Source: Lachnospiraceae bacterium (GTDB lineage Bacteria; Bacillota; Clostridia; Lachnospirales; Lachnospiraceae). Taken from it: a stretch of DNA of 59,809 nt. Position 1 is the stretch's first letter, and every line of letters starts with the position of its first letter. Made by a program: the position numbers and the translations under genes. The notes below the pieces were generated by a model. It was not told the origin of the DNA. It made no database searches and was given only the letters and a program-made list of their open reading frames with translations. This document shows, one piece after another, positions 51,852 to 59,716 of this stretch. Location: positions 1 through 59,809 of the forward strand of contig CAAFXE010000219.1 of NCBI GenBank assembly GCA_900766915.1, given 5' to 3'.

Positions 51852-52457
51852 ATGCCTGAAATATTAGAAATTGTACAGAAAACAAAACAGAAATTTTTGA
51901 ATATGTTTGAATTTACGGTAAAAGACCGTACCGGGAGGGTTCATCCTTATTATGTGGCTTCCAGGGCAACGGATATTGATGGCTTGAAGGCTGTTACCAG
52001 GGAAAATCATCCCGATGGTGTGATCATTTATGCCATCCATAAGGGGGAAAAAGACCGGATTGTCCTCATCAGACAGTATCGTTATTCCATTGGGGACTAT
52101 ATTTATGAGCTCCCGGCTGGTCTGGTAGATCCGGGGGAAGATTTTAAGATCACTGCTGTGAGAGAAATGAAGGAAGAAACAGGACTATCTTTTGTGCCGA
52201 TAGAATATGAGGACTATTACAGTGAGCCTTATTTTACTACGATCGGTATGACAGATGAGTCCTGCAGAACTGTTTACGGAGAAGCTTTTGGAGAGCCCTC
52301 TAATGCATTTTTAGAAGAAAGTGAAGATATCGAAGTAATTCTTGCTGACAGGGAGCAGGCAAAAGAAATCTTAAAGACCGGGAAGATTTCAGTCATGGCA
52401 GGATATCTTTTGATGAATTTTATTCACAGTGAAGATCCGTTTTATTTTATAAAATAA
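51852..52457 (+). CDS. NUDIX hydrolase, ADP-ribose pyrophosphatase type
   Basis: 201 residues. A complete NUDIX box, G-x5-E-x7-REMKEETG, lies at about 94-116, with the upstream YRYSIGDYIYELPAG typical of ADP-sugar hydrolases. Substrate is inferred. ATGGAG precedes the ATG. Confidence 0.88.
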   Translation: MPEILEIVQKTKQKFLNMFEFTVKDRTGRVHPYYVASRATDIDGLKAVTRENHPDGVIIYAIHKGEKDRIVLIRQYRYSIGDYIYELPAGLVDPGEDFKITAVREMKEETGLSFVPIEYEDYYSEPYFTTIGMTDESCRTVYGEAFGEPSNAFLEESEDIEVILADREQAKEILKTGKISVMAGYLLMNFIHSEDPFYFIK

Positions 52458-52460
52458 GGG

Positions 52461-52507
52461 TAATTGTTCAAAACCAACCTCCAAAATGCTTTGCATTTCG
52501 TCGGTGT
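52461..52507. repeat. Partial copy of the TAACTGTTCAG element
   Basis: TAATTGTTCA then 33 bases identical to 13599-13631, containing AAATGC/GCATTT. The right half of the element is missing, so this is a truncated copy. Confidence 0.7.
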
Positions 52508-52523
52508 CAAATAAGGAGTTTAT

Positions 52524-52970
52524 ATGAAATTTGTAGTACAAAGAGTATCGGAGGCGTCCGTAACCGTAGATGAAAAAATCGTAGGAAAGATTGGAAAAGG
52601 CTTTCTGGTGCTGGTTGGAATCTCAGATGAAGATACCAAAGAGGTGGCAGATAAGCTGGTGAAAAAGCTGGTAGGTCTTCGCATTTTTGAGGATGCAGAA
52701 GGAAAAACAAATCTTTCTCTGGCAGATGTAGGAGGAGAACTTCTGATGATCTCCCAGTTTACCTTATATGCCAACTGCAAAAAAGGATATCGCCCCAGCT
52801 TTATTGAAGCAGGAAAACCGGAGATGGCCAATGCTTTATATGAATATATTTGTGAGGAATGTAAAAAAAATGTTCCTGTTGTAGAAAAAGGGATCTTTGG
52901 TGCACATATGCACGTATCCCTGCTCAATGACGGACCTTTTACCATTGTTCTGGATAGCAGAGATTTGTAA
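52524..52970 (+). CDS. dtd: D-aminoacyl-tRNA deacylase
   Basis: 148 residues. Removes D-amino acids from mischarged tRNA. SQFTLYANCKKGYRPSF holds the active-site region and GPFTIVLDS the C-terminal Gly-cisPro-like contact (NDGPFT). MKFVVQRVSEASVTV is the standard start. AAGGAG precedes it. Confidence 0.95.
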   Translation: MKFVVQRVSEASVTVDEKIVGKIGKGFLVLVGISDEDTKEVADKLVKKLVGLRIFEDAEGKTNLSLADVGGELLMISQFTLYANCKKGYRPSFIEAGKPEMANALYEYICEECKKNVPVVEKGIFGAHMHVSLLNDGPFTIVLDSRDL

Positions 52971-53042
52971 TATTTTACTGAGATTTTATTATATATAACA
53001 GATTCTTAAACAAATATTAATGTTATTTTTGTGTCAATCTTG

Positions 53043-53071
53043 TTGAAAATATCTAAAATCTAGGGTACAAT
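53043..53071 (+). promoter_or_regulatory. Promoter upstream of alarmone synthetase 2
   Basis: TTGAAA, 17 bases, TACAAT. Followed by a long repeat-rich leader of about 220 bases before the gene. Confidence 0.65.
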
Positions 53072-53072
53072 G

Positions 53073-53255
53073 TAACTATTCAGAAGCCACTATTCCGCGA
53101 GGGTTTTCGTAAGAAAATCCTGAGTTTAGCAAGCAAAAATCCATTTGCGAAGCAAATTCTGCATGGATTTTTGCATCGTATCTGGAAGGTACTGAACAGA
53201 TACGGTACAATTATATGTGGAAGATACTGAACAGATACCAATGATCGTAACTGTT
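53073..53255. repeat. Nested palindromes and GTATCTGGAAGG repeats in a leader
   Basis: Begins GTAACTATTCAG and ends near GTAACTGTTCAG. Inside, GTATCTG/CAGATAC hairpin at 53178-53203 and a shortened second copy at 53217-53239; the same 26-base unit recurs at 56263. AAAATCCAT faces ATGGATTTTT around GAAGC. No gene seen. Confidence 0.6.
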
Positions 53256-53299
53256 CAGATAGCGTACAAGAATACATAGCATTGGAGATGAAGCGAATC

Positions 53300-53932
53300 A
53301 TGACGGATGAATTACAGCATATCCCTGAAGAAGAATATCAGGAATTAATCAGGCCATATACTGACGCCATGAATAACGTCTGTATGCGTCTTGAAGTGTT
53401 AAATAAAGATTATAGAAAGAAAAATCAGAATTACCCGATACATTTTATCCAGACCCGCATCAAAAAAAGAGCCAGCCTGGAAAAGAAGCTGATCAAAAAA
53501 GAATTACCTGTGACAGTGGAAGCAGCTGCGGATAATATTCGTGATATCGCAGGAATCCGTGTGATCTGCTACTTTGAAGAGGATGTTTATGCCGTGGCAG
53601 AGCTTTTAAAGCAGCAGCAGGATCTGATTTTTATCAGAGAACGGGATTACATTGAAAACCCAAAGGACAGCGGTTATGAAAGCTACCATGTGATTTACGG
53701 TGTTCCGGTTTATCATGTGGATGGAATGGAATATTTCCCTGTAGAAATTCAGATTCGTACCATGTCCATGGATTTCTGGGCAAGTATGGAGCATCGCATC
53801 TGCTATAAAAATGAAGAGGCCAAAAAAGAGGAGCTCCAAAACAGTCTGGTTCGTTTTTCCAAAGAATTAAAGGAAATGGAACGGAGCATGAGAGGGCACC
53901 TTTCAGAAGTGACTGAGGAAGAAACACGATAG
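53300..53932 (+). CDS. Small alarmone (ppGpp) synthetase 2
   Basis: About 210 residues; the start ATG 53300 (MTDELQHIPEE) is chosen because GGAG at 53284-53287 lies ahead of it, though the spacing (12) is long. Synthetase motifs: TRIKKRASL, DIAGIRV, DYIENPKDSGYESYH and EIQIRTMSMDFWA...EH. GYESYH has glutamate where most synthetases have arginine or glutamine, which may alter substrate or activity. No hydrolase domain. Confidence 0.87.
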   Translation: MTDELQHIPEEEYQELIRPYTDAMNNVCMRLEVLNKDYRKKNQNYPIHFIQTRIKKRASLEKKLIKKELPVTVEAAADNIRDIAGIRVICYFEEDVYAVAELLKQQQDLIFIRERDYIENPKDSGYESYHVIYGVPVYHVDGMEYFPVEIQIRTMSMDFWASMEHRICYKNEEAKKEELQNSLVRFSKELKEMERSMRGHLSEVTEEETR

Positions 53933-53947
53933 GAGTATTATGAATCG

Positions 53948-55006
53948 ATGAATATAGATGAGATCATATCGAAGATTTTGCCGGGGGATGAAAAGGCTAT
54001 GAAAGAGGCCTATGACAGATGGATGGCCATTGGGAAACCACTTTTCAGTCTCGGCAAATTGGAAACTGTTGTCACAAAAATAGCAGGAATCAAAGGAACT
54101 TCGGACTACAAACTACAGAAAAAAGGTCTTTTGATTATGTGTGCGGATAATGGTGTGGTGGAAGAAGGGGTTACCCAGACAGGTCAGGAGGTAACCGCCA
54201 TTGTGGCCGATAATTTTACCCATCATGCTACCAGTGTCTGTGCCATGTGTGATGTGGCAGGGGTAGATGTTCTTCCGATTGATATCGGAATGGCTGTGGA
54301 TGTTCCAAGTGTTACGAAAAAAGAGCAGAAGGTTTGTTACGGTACCAGAAATTTTGCAAAAGAGCCGGCCATGACAAAGGAAGAAGTATGTCAGGCTCTT
54401 TCGGTTGGTATCGAAGCAGTCAGAAAATGTAAAGAGGAAGGGTATGACCTTCTGGCAACCGGTGAGATGGGAATCGGAAATACCACCACCAGCAGTGCTG
54501 TTGCTTCCGTATTGTTGGGAAAAGACGTTGAGATTATGACAGGTCGTGGTGCCGGACTTTCCGCAGAAGGATTACATAGAAAGATCAAGGTTATTGAAGA
54601 TGCCATAAAATTGCATCAGCCAGACCCTGAAGATGCCATGGATGTATTATCCAAAGTCGGAGGACTGGATATTGCAGGACTTACCGGCGTATTTTTAGGC
54701 GGTGCCATTTATCATATTCCCATTATCATTGATGGCTTTATTTCTTCTGTCGCTGCACTTTGTGCGGTAAGAATGAATCCGAATACCGCAGATTATATGC
54801 TGGCATCCCATGTTTCCAAAGAACCTGCAGGCAAGCTTGTTTTGGATGCTTTAGGACTTAGCCCAATGCTTACCTGTGATATGTGTCTGGGAGAGGGAAG
54901 CGGCGCCGTGGCAGCCATTCCGATTATTGAGATGGGATTATCCGTTTACCGTCAGATGGGTACCTTTGAAGATATTCAGGTAGAACGATACCAGGTGTTA
55001 AAGTAG
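53948..55006 (+). CDS. cobT: Nicotinate-nucleotide--dimethylbenzimidazole phosphoribosyltransferase
   Basis: 352 residues. Makes alpha-ribazole phosphate for the lower ligand of cobamides. LIMCADNGVVEEGVTQT, GEMGIGNTT and the C-terminal LGLSPMLTCDMCLGEGSGA (catalytic glutamate) are present. First of a cobT-cobC-cobU run; cobS and benzimidazole genes are absent here, so salvage or another locus must supply them. The corrinoid needed by AcsCD is a plausible end use. Confidence 0.95.
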   Translation: MNIDEIISKILPGDEKAMKEAYDRWMAIGKPLFSLGKLETVVTKIAGIKGTSDYKLQKKGLLIMCADNGVVEEGVTQTGQEVTAIVADNFTHHATSVCAMCDVAGVDVLPIDIGMAVDVPSVTKKEQKVCYGTRNFAKEPAMTKEEVCQALSVGIEAVRKCKEEGYDLLATGEMGIGNTTTSSAVASVLLGKDVEIMTGRGAGLSAEGLHRKIKVIEDAIKLHQPDPEDAMDVLSKVGGLDIAGLTGVFLGGAIYHIPIIIDGFISSVAALCAVRMNPNTADYMLASHVSKEPAGKLVLDALGLSPMLTCDMCLGEGSGAVAAIPIIEMGLSVYRQMGTFEDIQVERYQVLK

Positions 55007-55014
55007 GTGCATGG

Positions 55015-55632
55015 ATGAAAGTCGTATTGATCAGACATTTTCCTACGAAAGGAAATCGATTAAAACAATATATTGGAAGGACCGATGAGCCTTTGGATCA
55101 GGAGGCAGTTGCGAAGATTTCAGAAAGTCTTCGTGCGGCCTCTTTTTCTTATCCGGAAGTTTCTCTGGTGGTCACCAGTCCCATGATTCGCTGCCGCCAG
55201 ACGGCAGATTGGATCTATCCGGGGATTCCAAAGCTTTGCTGTGAAAAGCTTCGGGAAACAGATTTTGGTGACTTTGAAGGGAAAACTTATGAAGAATTAA
55301 AAGACTGTCCGGAATATCGACAGTGGATTTCTGACGGGGTAGGAGGCATAATCCCAAACGGAGAATCCAGAGCTGAATTTGATAAGCGCTGTATGGATGG
55401 GTTTCTTGAGACTATGGAGAAGCTATGCATGGAAGGTCAGGAATCCGTTGCCTTTGTCATTCACGGTGGCACCATTATGACCTTAATGGATCGGTTTTCC
55501 TGTGAGCATAAAGCTTTTTATGACTGGCAGGTAAAAAACGGAATGGGATATGAAGTGGAAGTGAATTCGGAGCAATGGATGAGCGGTGTTCATCAGTTTG
55601 GAAATATCAAAAAACTGATTTTTGATTGTTAA
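55015..55632 (+). CDS. cobC: Histidine phosphatase, probable alpha-ribazole phosphatase
   Basis: 205 residues. Catalytic LIRHFPTKGN near residue 5 (phenylalanine in place of the usual glycine of RHG), TSPMIRCRQTA, RETDFGDFEG and FVIHGGTIM. CobC role inferred from the position between cobT and cobU, nine bases after cobT. Confidence 0.88.
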   Translation: MKVVLIRHFPTKGNRLKQYIGRTDEPLDQEAVAKISESLRAASFSYPEVSLVVTSPMIRCRQTADWIYPGIPKLCCEKLRETDFGDFEGKTYEELKDCPEYRQWISDGVGGIIPNGESRAEFDKRCMDGFLETMEKLCMEGQESVAFVIHGGTIMTLMDRFSCEHKAFYDWQVKNGMGYEVEVNSEQWMSGVHQFGNIKKLIFDC

Positions 55633-55720
55633 ATGGGATTTATCCTAAGCTGTTTCTTTCAGAACAAAGAATGTTTAGCCACGGCAAATTAGAACTATAT
55701 TTTCATAGAGGAAGTAACCA

Positions 55721-56257
55721 ATGTTTCACTTAGTAACAGGCGGCAGCGGCAGCGGAAAGTCTGCCTATGCAGAGGATACTATTTTACAATATCATAATGG
55801 ACAGAATGCATTATATTATATCGCCACCATGGAGCCCTTTGGGGCGGAAACACAGAAAAAAATCGACCGTCACAGGCAGATGAGAAAGGGAAAAGGGTTT
55901 GAAACACTGGAGTGTTACACAGACCTTTTTCATTTTGTACAAAATTTTCCTTTTTCAAAATCTTCGGTTTTATTGGAATGTATGTCTAATCTGACAGCTA
56001 ACGAAGTGTATCATAACCTGTCAGGCTACTCCTCAGAAAAGGAACTTGCAGATTGGGTGTTTCAGGGAGTGAAAGCACTGGTGGAAATCTGTGATCATGT
56101 GGTCGTTGTGACTAATGAAGTTTCTTCGGAATGTGCAGAAGACACCCCGGAAATGCTGTGTTATAAGAGGGTTTTAGGTAGAATTAACTGTCAGATGGCA
56201 GGAATTGCAGACAATGTTACGGAAGTTGTTTATGGGATTCCGGTAACTGTTAAATAG
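55721..56257 (+). CDS. cobU: Adenosylcobinamide kinase/guanylyltransferase
   Basis: 178 residues. P-loop GGSGSGKSAYAED at 7-19, the guanylylated-histidine segment DRHRQMR near 48, and VTNEV near 130 followed by GRINCQMAGIADNV. Activates cobinamide to the GDP form for joining to alpha-ribazole. AGAGGAAG precedes the ATG. Confidence 0.93.
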   Translation: MFHLVTGGSGSGKSAYAEDTILQYHNGQNALYYIATMEPFGAETQKKIDRHRQMRKGKGFETLECYTDLFHFVQNFPFSKSSVLLECMSNLTANEVYHNLSGYSSEKELADWVFQGVKALVEICDHVVVVTNEVSSECAEDTPEMLCYKRVLGRINCQMAGIADNVTEVVYGIPVTVK

Positions 56258-56262
56258 CCATT

Positions 56263-56288
56263 GTATCTGGAAGGCACTGAACAGATAC
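56263..56288. repeat. GTATCTGGAAGG palindrome
   Basis: GTATCTG pairs with CAGATAC; differs by one base from 53178-53203. Confidence 0.65.
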
Positions 56289-56324
56289 GAATTACTGTAA
56301 AAATCAAGTAGGAGAATGACACAT

Positions 56325-56699
56325 ATGAAAATGTATATTGGCGGAGCTAATCAGGGTCAGCTTGCATTAGCACAGGAACAATATCCTGATATTTCCTGGA
56401 TTGATGGGAAAAATTGTTCCTATGAAGAAATAGAAACCTGCGGTGGAATCTATGATTTTCAGGAATATATCAAACGAATGATGAAGGATGACATTTCCAC
56501 TGAGAATCTGGCTGAGAAAATCATCTCATCTAATCCGAATATCATCATCGTATCGGATGAGATTGGTTATGGCCTGGTACCAATCGAGCGCTTTTTAAGA
56601 GATTACAGAGAACAGACCGGACGCATTTGCACCGCACTGGCGGCATATTCCGATCATGTGACCAGAGTGGTGATGGGAATCGGTACGAAGATCAAATAA
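56325..56699 (+). CDS. CobU relative lacking the P-loop
   Basis: 124 residues from ATG 56325, ten bases after AGGAG. The N terminus IGGANQGQLALAQEQY aligns with the CobU P-loop but the GKS is GQL, and the histidine segment is missing. The C-terminal part IIIVSDEIGYGLVPIERFLR and AAYSDHVTRVVMGIGTKIK retains the CobU fold. It cannot act as a normal kinase; perhaps a partner of the intact CobU before it, or a corrinoid-binding leftover kept under selection. Confidence 0.75.
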   Translation: MKMYIGGANQGQLALAQEQYPDISWIDGKNCSYEEIETCGGIYDFQEYIKRMMKDDISTENLAEKIISSNPNIIIVSDEIGYGLVPIERFLRDYREQTGRICTALAAYSDHVTRVVMGIGTKIK

Positions 56700-56770
56700 T
56701 GATGATATTTATCAAATGTATTGAGAATTAAAAAGAGTTTGAAAACTCGGAATTGTTTGGGAGGATTGAA

Positions 56771-56992
56771 ATGAATATTATTCAGGAAATATGTGCTGTT
56801 GTCTTTCTGCTCATATCGGGAATCGTAATGATTAAAAATCCAGGATTTGTCTGGAGAGTTGACCATTTTTTTACAGTAAAGGATGGAGAACCCACAGATT
56901 TATACCTTCATATTGTTCGAGTGATTGGGTTTATCTGTATACTTGCAGTGGTTGTATTAGAATTGGTTCTTTTCATTTTTGGTAGAGGATAA
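56771..56992 (+). CDS. Small membrane protein, DUF6199-like
   Basis: 73 residues from ATG 56771 with GGGAGG in front. Two membrane segments (about 3-22 and 50-70) separated by NPGFVWRVDHFFTVKDGEPT, the arrangement of a family of small Firmicute membrane proteins (DUF6199). Function unknown. Starts the AT-rich right end. Confidence 0.65.
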   Translation: MNIIQEICAVVFLLISGIVMIKNPGFVWRVDHFFTVKDGEPTDLYLHIVRVIGFICILAVVVLELVLFIFGRG

Positions 56993-57040
56993 GCTTCAGC
57001 CTCACAGTGGAATAAGGAGTTGAAATACGGAGAAAATATC

Positions 57041-57346
57041 ATGAAGAAAATTGGTGTCGGAACAATCTCTTTTTTATTAGTTGCATTTGCGATTCTTTGG
57101 TCTTTTAACTTTGGATTAAACGGATTTTGTCTGGGTGATACGGTCTTATCCTTATTGGGAATGCCTGCTTGGTCAAATGGTAATAGTGGTACACATTACA
57201 CAATTTTCTACTCACTCATCTTTTTATTACCTGCAGTTCCAATTTCTTTCAAATTCGAAAGTGATTTATTTGCAGGTCTTGCTAAATGGATATCCACTAT
57301 ATTTAGTTTGGTTCTTTTGGCAGGTCTGTTCTTTATGGTTATATAA
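57041..57346 (+). CDS. Small multi-pass membrane protein (101 aa)
   Basis: Not recognised. Three membrane segments (about 4-24, 48-66, 78-100) with a short outside loop (MPAWSNGNSGTHYT). CGGAG precedes ATG 57041. Close to DUF6199-like and SdpI-like genes; may be part of the same accessory group. Confidence 0.6.
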   Translation: MKKIGVGTISFLLVAFAILWSFNFGLNGFCLGDTVLSLLGMPAWSNGNSGTHYTIFYSLIFLLPAVPISFKFESDLFAGLAKWISTIFSLVLLAGLFFMVI

Positions 57347-57522
57347 GAACGTAGGATTGAAAAGCTATTTTTACATTGAGGATATATACATCAACTGGGG
57401 ATAACATACTGATTATTGTACTAGAGTATGAAGCATCAACTGCTTGCTAGGATCAGATACTAAAATTACACTGTTTTTGATGAACTAATCCTATGGGGTA
57501 ATCAGTTTGGAGGGAAGAAATA

Positions 57523-58221
57523 ATGAAAAGATTCATGTGGTTTTTGGCAATGCTCCCAGTGATTGTCACAAGTATTGTGTTACAGTTTATGCCAGACGTA
57601 ATACCTATGCATCATGATTTGGCTGGTAACACTGATCGATGGGGGAGTAAAATGGAAAGCTTTATTTTCCCGATAGCAATTTTGTTTATTACACTTTTTT
57701 GGCATATATTAATCTGCGTGTTTGAGAAAAAGTCGGTAAAAGCCAATACGGAAAAAGAACAGATGGAAGCAAAATCAGTTGCAAAGGTATTATGTATTGT
57801 GGGACTTTCAGAGGCTGTAATGTTTGGGATTATGCATTATTTTATTCTCTATTCTTCTTATGTGCAGGCAATTACGGGAGGTTCTAAGACAACAATTGAC
57901 ATTGCAAAGGTTTCTTGTATTTTAGGCGGCATTGTGTTTGTTGTCCTTGGAAATATTTTGACTAAGGCTAAGAAAAATTCTGTCGTAGGAGTCAGGACTG
58001 TCTGGAGTATGCATAATGATAATACATGGAGAAAGAGTAACTTTATTGGGGCGATATGCATGATTTGTGCAGGATTGTTGACAATTATGACTGCTGTTTT
58101 TGCAAACGGAACCATCAGTACAATCCTTATGCTGGTATATCTCCTATTGGCAAGTATGATAGCAGTGATATATTCGAGAATAGAATTTGACATGGAAAGA
58201 AAAAAAGAAGGCTTGTCATAA
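57523..58221 (+). CDS. SdpI-family membrane protein with DUF1648 domain
   Basis: 232 residues, about six membrane segments. The N-terminal DUF1648 segment (PDVIPMHHDLAGNTDRWGSK) is followed by the SdpI signature GNILTKAKKNSVVGVRTVWS near residue 148. SdpI of Bacillus gives immunity to the SdpC toxin and binds its repressor SdpR. No sdpC or ArsR-type sdpR is adjacent, so it may be an orphan immunity or envelope-stress protein. GGAGGG lies upstream. Confidence 0.82.
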   Translation: MKRFMWFLAMLPVIVTSIVLQFMPDVIPMHHDLAGNTDRWGSKMESFIFPIAILFITLFWHILICVFEKKSVKANTEKEQMEAKSVAKVLCIVGLSEAVMFGIMHYFILYSSYVQAITGGSKTTIDIAKVSCILGGIVFVVLGNILTKAKKNSVVGVRTVWSMHNDNTWRKSNFIGAICMICAGLLTIMTAVFANGTISTILMLVYLLLASMIAVIYSRIEFDMERKKEGLS

Positions 58222-58396
58222 GACGATAATCGGTGCATCTATAATAAGTGCTATCCTGATTGGAATGATTACGGCTGTGATTGCAGCTGTTGTTGCATAT
58301 AAGGCTTCACATGAAAAAGGAATCTGTGAAACAGATTCCTTAAATGAGAGAGAGACCTCGACGAAGAATGGAGTTCCAGTTGCTTTTCTGATATAG
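58187..58396 (+). CDS. Possible small membrane protein (69 aa)
   Basis: Weakly supported. A frame overlapping the end of the SdpI-like gene encodes a clear membrane segment (IIGASIISAILIGMITAV) and a charged tail. No good ribosome site at ATG 58187; it would need coupling. It also runs 57 bases into the convergent relE. May be real or chance. Confidence 0.3.
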   Translation: MTWKEKKKACHKTIIGASIISAILIGMITAVIAAVVAYKASHEKGICETDSLNERETSTKNGVPVAFLI

Positions 58397-58672
58397 AAAT
58401 CGTATAACTATTACCATTTGTTTTTCTTTATCAATAGTGTAAAAGGCCAGATAATTATTAACTATAATAAAACGGATTTCCCAACTTGCCAGAACGGGGT
58501 CGTCTACAAGACGAAACTTTTCTGGCATATCTGCCAATGAGTTGATTTTATCCGTAGCTACATCAAGCAGATGATCGGCGGCAGTGGGGTTTTTCAACGT
58601 AAATTCGATGTAGTCAGCGGCACGTAGGATATCACGTTCTGCGGTAGTTGTGATGTGAATTTTATAACTCAT
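58340..58672 (-). CDS. RelE/ParE-type toxin
   Basis: 110 residues. YKIHITTTAERDILRAADYI, SLADMPEKFRLVDDP and YLAFYTIDKEKQMVIVIRFLY follow the RelE/ParE fold; whether it cuts mRNA on the ribosome or poisons gyrase is not evident. Overlaps the antitoxin gene by ATGA, so made after it. Confidence 0.88.
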   Translation of the reverse strand: MSYKIHITTTAERDILRAADYIEFTLKNPTAADHLLDVATDKINSLADMPEKFRLVDDPVLASWEIRFIIVNNYLAFYTIDKEKQMVIVIRFLYQKSNWNSILRRGLSLI

Positions 58673-58932
58673 CTGCGACGTTTACTCCGAATATCAGCCA
58701 TTGCTTCAGAAAATGGTCGGGTGTTGCCAGAGGCAATATCATCCATCCCTTCTTTGAGCTGGTTATATAATTCAAAGCGACTGGTTAATTCTTCGTAGGC
58801 TTCAATGCTCATAACAGCTAAGTCGCCTTTTCCATTTTTCGTAATAAAAACTGGTTCAGGATAGTTGTGGCAAAATGTTGAGATTTCGTTGTAGTTATTC
58901 CTTAAATCAGCGCTTGATTTGATTGTTGGCAT
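58669..58932 (-). CDS. Phd/YefM-type antitoxin
   Basis: 87 residues from the ATG at 58932 (MPTIKSSADLRNNY), with AAGGAGG in front. N-terminal DNA-binding Phd part (residues 1-55: EPVFITKNGKGDLAVMSIEAYEE-type), C-terminal toxin-binding tail (SEAMADIRSKRRR). Expected to repress its own promoter through the palindrome upstream. Confidence 0.88.
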   Translation of the reverse strand: MPTIKSSADLRNNYNEISTFCHNYPEPVFITKNGKGDLAVMSIEAYEELTSRFELYNQLKEGMDDIASGNTRPFSEAMADIRSKRRR

Positions 58933-58952
58933 TATGAATACCTCCTTATTTG

Positions 58953-58989
58953 ATAACAAAATTATACATAAATTTTGTTATATGGTCAA
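58953..58989 (-). promoter_or_regulatory. Toxin-antitoxin promoter with operator palindrome
   Basis: On the minus strand: TTGACC (58984-58989), 17 bases, TATAAT (58961-58966). A perfect palindrome ATAACAAAATT/AATTTTGTTAT (58953-58963 and 58971-58981) covers the -10 and spacer, as expected for a Phd operator. Confidence 0.82.
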
Positions 58990-59049
58990 TGGGAATGTAT
59001 ATTGAAAATTAGATCGTTCTGTGATGTGATTTCATTACTAAAAAATGTA

Positions 59050-59589
59050 CTAATCAAATACATACATCCCAAAGAATGCTAAAAGCCCGTCTCCCCAATT
59101 GTAGGTCATGCCGCATTTTTCAGTAAGCAGTCGTACAAAGATACAGTAAGCAGACATACAGGAAAATGCAAGTTCCGGGAAAATGCAAGGCTGGTTATTG
59201 GCCATGGCACAGGGACTACAGAGGGCACATCCGCTGGCACCTATTACAAATCCTTCGTGATGTTCGCTTCTCATTTTTTTTGCTACCTGAAGGGCGGCGC
59301 TATTATGCTTTGTTTTTGCCTGTCTGATCGCTTTTTTATCTGAATAATCCGAGATTTCCCAGAGGGACTGCAGGACGATGGCATATTTGTGTGAGAGTAC
59401 TTTTTGTTTCATTTCTTCCGGGGTTCCGCAAACCGGCGGACAGGTGTAGTTGACACCATATTGGCCACACAGGTTTTCCTCGCAATAAGGGCGAAAAGAA
59501 GGGTCAAAGACAATATCCTTTGTTTCTATGATGGCGGCATCAGAAAAACCCTGTTCTAATGCATATTTTAATATTTCTTCTTTGTTCAT
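59050..59589 (-). CDS. DUF2284 predicted metal-binding protein, second copy
   Basis: 179 residues from the ATG at 59589 (MNKEEILKYAL) with TGAGGAA upstream. Cysteine pattern CEENLCGQYGVNYTCPPVCG and CALCSPCAMANNQPC, as in the gene at 14933 but only moderately similar overall. Possible Fe-S or metal protein; function unknown. Structured-repeat copy 5 lies upstream on the same strand. Confidence 0.83.
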   Translation of the reverse strand: MNKEEILKYALEQGFSDAAIIETKDIVFDPSFRPYCEENLCGQYGVNYTCPPVCGTPEEMKQKVLSHKYAIVLQSLWEISDYSDKKAIRQAKTKHNSAALQVAKKMRSEHHEGFVIGASGCALCSPCAMANNQPCIFPELAFSCMSAYCIFVRLLTEKCGMTYNWGDGLLAFFGMYVFD

Positions 59590-59716
59590 TTGAATTTCCT
59601 CATGTATCAAAATTTTGTACCAAAAAACTTTCTATTATTATTTTAAGGAAATGAGCGATGGTGTCAACAAAAAAATAATTTCGGAAATGGTAGTTTTTGT
59701 GATAGAATAAATTGAC

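Noticed and set aside
53073..53255. CRISPR array
   Set aside because: The repeated units are palindromic, differ in spacing and number only two or three, with no regular spacers or cas genes.
53933..53947. Cobalamin riboswitch before cobT
   Set aside because: Only 15 bases separate cobT from the previous gene; no room and no B12-box-like sequence.
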